A stretch of DNA of 64,000 nt from Photobacterium arenosum (GTDB taxonomy: Bacteria > Pseudomonadota > Gammaproteobacteria > Enterobacterales > Vibrionaceae), in NCBI RefSeq assembly GCF_014841115.1, contig NZ_JACYTP010000001.1, positions 496,001-560,000 on the forward strand, given 5' to 3'. Position numbers and translations under genes: made by a program. Below the pieces are notes generated by a model. It was not told the origin of the DNA. It saw only the letters and a list, made by a program, of their open reading frames with translations, and made no database searches. The first letter of the stretch is position 1; each line of letters begins with the position of its first letter. This document shows positions 63,809 to 64,000 of the stretch, in pieces.

Positions 63809-64000
63809 TCACTCTTCCCTTAACCAGGCTAATGCGTCAAACGGTGTATCGAAACATTTCACTTCACCCGAGATAAACCAAGTGCCAATTTTGGCCACTA
63901 TGTCCATCCAGCGCTGGTTGCCATAAATGGCGATCCGGTGAAACTTTTTACCGTGTTTCAGGCCAAGTTTGAGATCATCCCATGCCGCCTGCAATTCCCA
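63809..64000 (-). CDS. SpoIIAA-like (STAS-fold) protein, C-terminal part
   Basis: The frame runs off the right edge of the window. The visible 63 residues (WELQAAWDDLKLGLKHGKKF, then IAIYGNQRWMDIVAKIGTWF and ISGEVKCFDTPFDALAWLREE) match the C-terminal half of the SpoIIAA-like/DUF3478 family closely. These small cytoplasmic proteins have a STAS-like fold and bind lipophilic ligands; the role is unknown. The start is outside the window. Confidence 0.85.
   Translation of the reverse strand, partial: WELQAAWDDLKLGLKHGKKFHRIAIYGNQRWMDIVAKIGTWFISGEVKCFDTPFDALAWLREE

Overview
The window looks like chromosomal DNA of a gammaproteobacterium of the Vibrionaceae, most likely a Photobacterium- or Grimontia-like marine bacterium. 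The evidence is the E. coli-order ribose operon (rbsDACBKR), a TldD/TldE pair, an hpd gene without the rest of the tyrosine pathway, a LonB-type protease and protein sequences of generally vibrio-like character. This placement is inference from protein resemblance; no rRNA or tRNA gene lies in the window. Base composition is balanced over most of the window and clearly AT-richer at about 35.1-39.7 kb and 47.0-48.9 kb, which suggests acquired DNA.

Layout. 0-3.6 kb: end of a TldD-like gene and its TldE partner, a LysE-type exporter divergent from an Lrp-type regulator, and a small membrane protein. 3.6-9.9 kb: complete ribose operon on the minus strand with an RbsR-type palindromic operator upstream of rbsD. 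10-24.2 kb: housekeeping and hypothetical genes (thioesterase, CbrC, a coiled-coil membrane protein, a lipoprotein, hpd, a CHAD protein, glutathione peroxidase, adenine deaminase, mogA, pirin, DoxX, an MFS transporter), with a candidate small RNA at about 19.58-19.72 kb. 24.2-29.5 kb: a four-gene catabolic operon (M20 amidohydrolase, EctB-like transaminase, M24 creatinase-fold hydrolase, aldehyde dehydrogenase) whose order of chemistry fits ectoine-type degradation. 29.7-35.0 kb: anmK, a MAPEG protein, a large calcium-repeat lipoprotein and a GIN-domain protein. 35.1-39.2 kb: an AT-rich, translationally coupled operon of a cysteine-synthase-like PLP enzyme, an FAD/NAD(P)-binding enzyme, a family I CoA-transferase and a LysE exporter. 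It looks like a small-molecule biosynthesis and export cluster that I cannot match to a known pathway.

39.8-52 kb and 60.6-61.9 kb hold a repeat family made of several successive hairpins (12 cores in five places, both orientations, partly in tandem with an exact 319-bp period). Between and beside the copies lie accessory genes: a lone AT-rich Sll1717-type P-loop ATPase that may be a defence gene, orphan membrane/secreted genes, and a small prophage immunity remnant (CI-like repressor facing two small genes).

The most striking system is at 53.8-56.9 kb: an overlapping three-gene operon encoding a nicotianamine-synthase-like enzyme (CntL), an opine dehydrogenase (CntM) and an EamA exporter (CntI-like), preceded by a perfect 23-bp inverted repeat that matches the gammaproteobacterial Zur box. 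This is a zinc-regulated opine metallophore pathway of the staphylopine/pseudopaline type. No receptor, importer or histidine racemase gene is present beside it. The window ends with a GFA-family protein, an ABC-F ATPase, lhgO, the 319-bp repeat array, a two-domain QueD-like protein, an outer-membrane barrel protein and the 3' end of a SpoIIAA-like gene.
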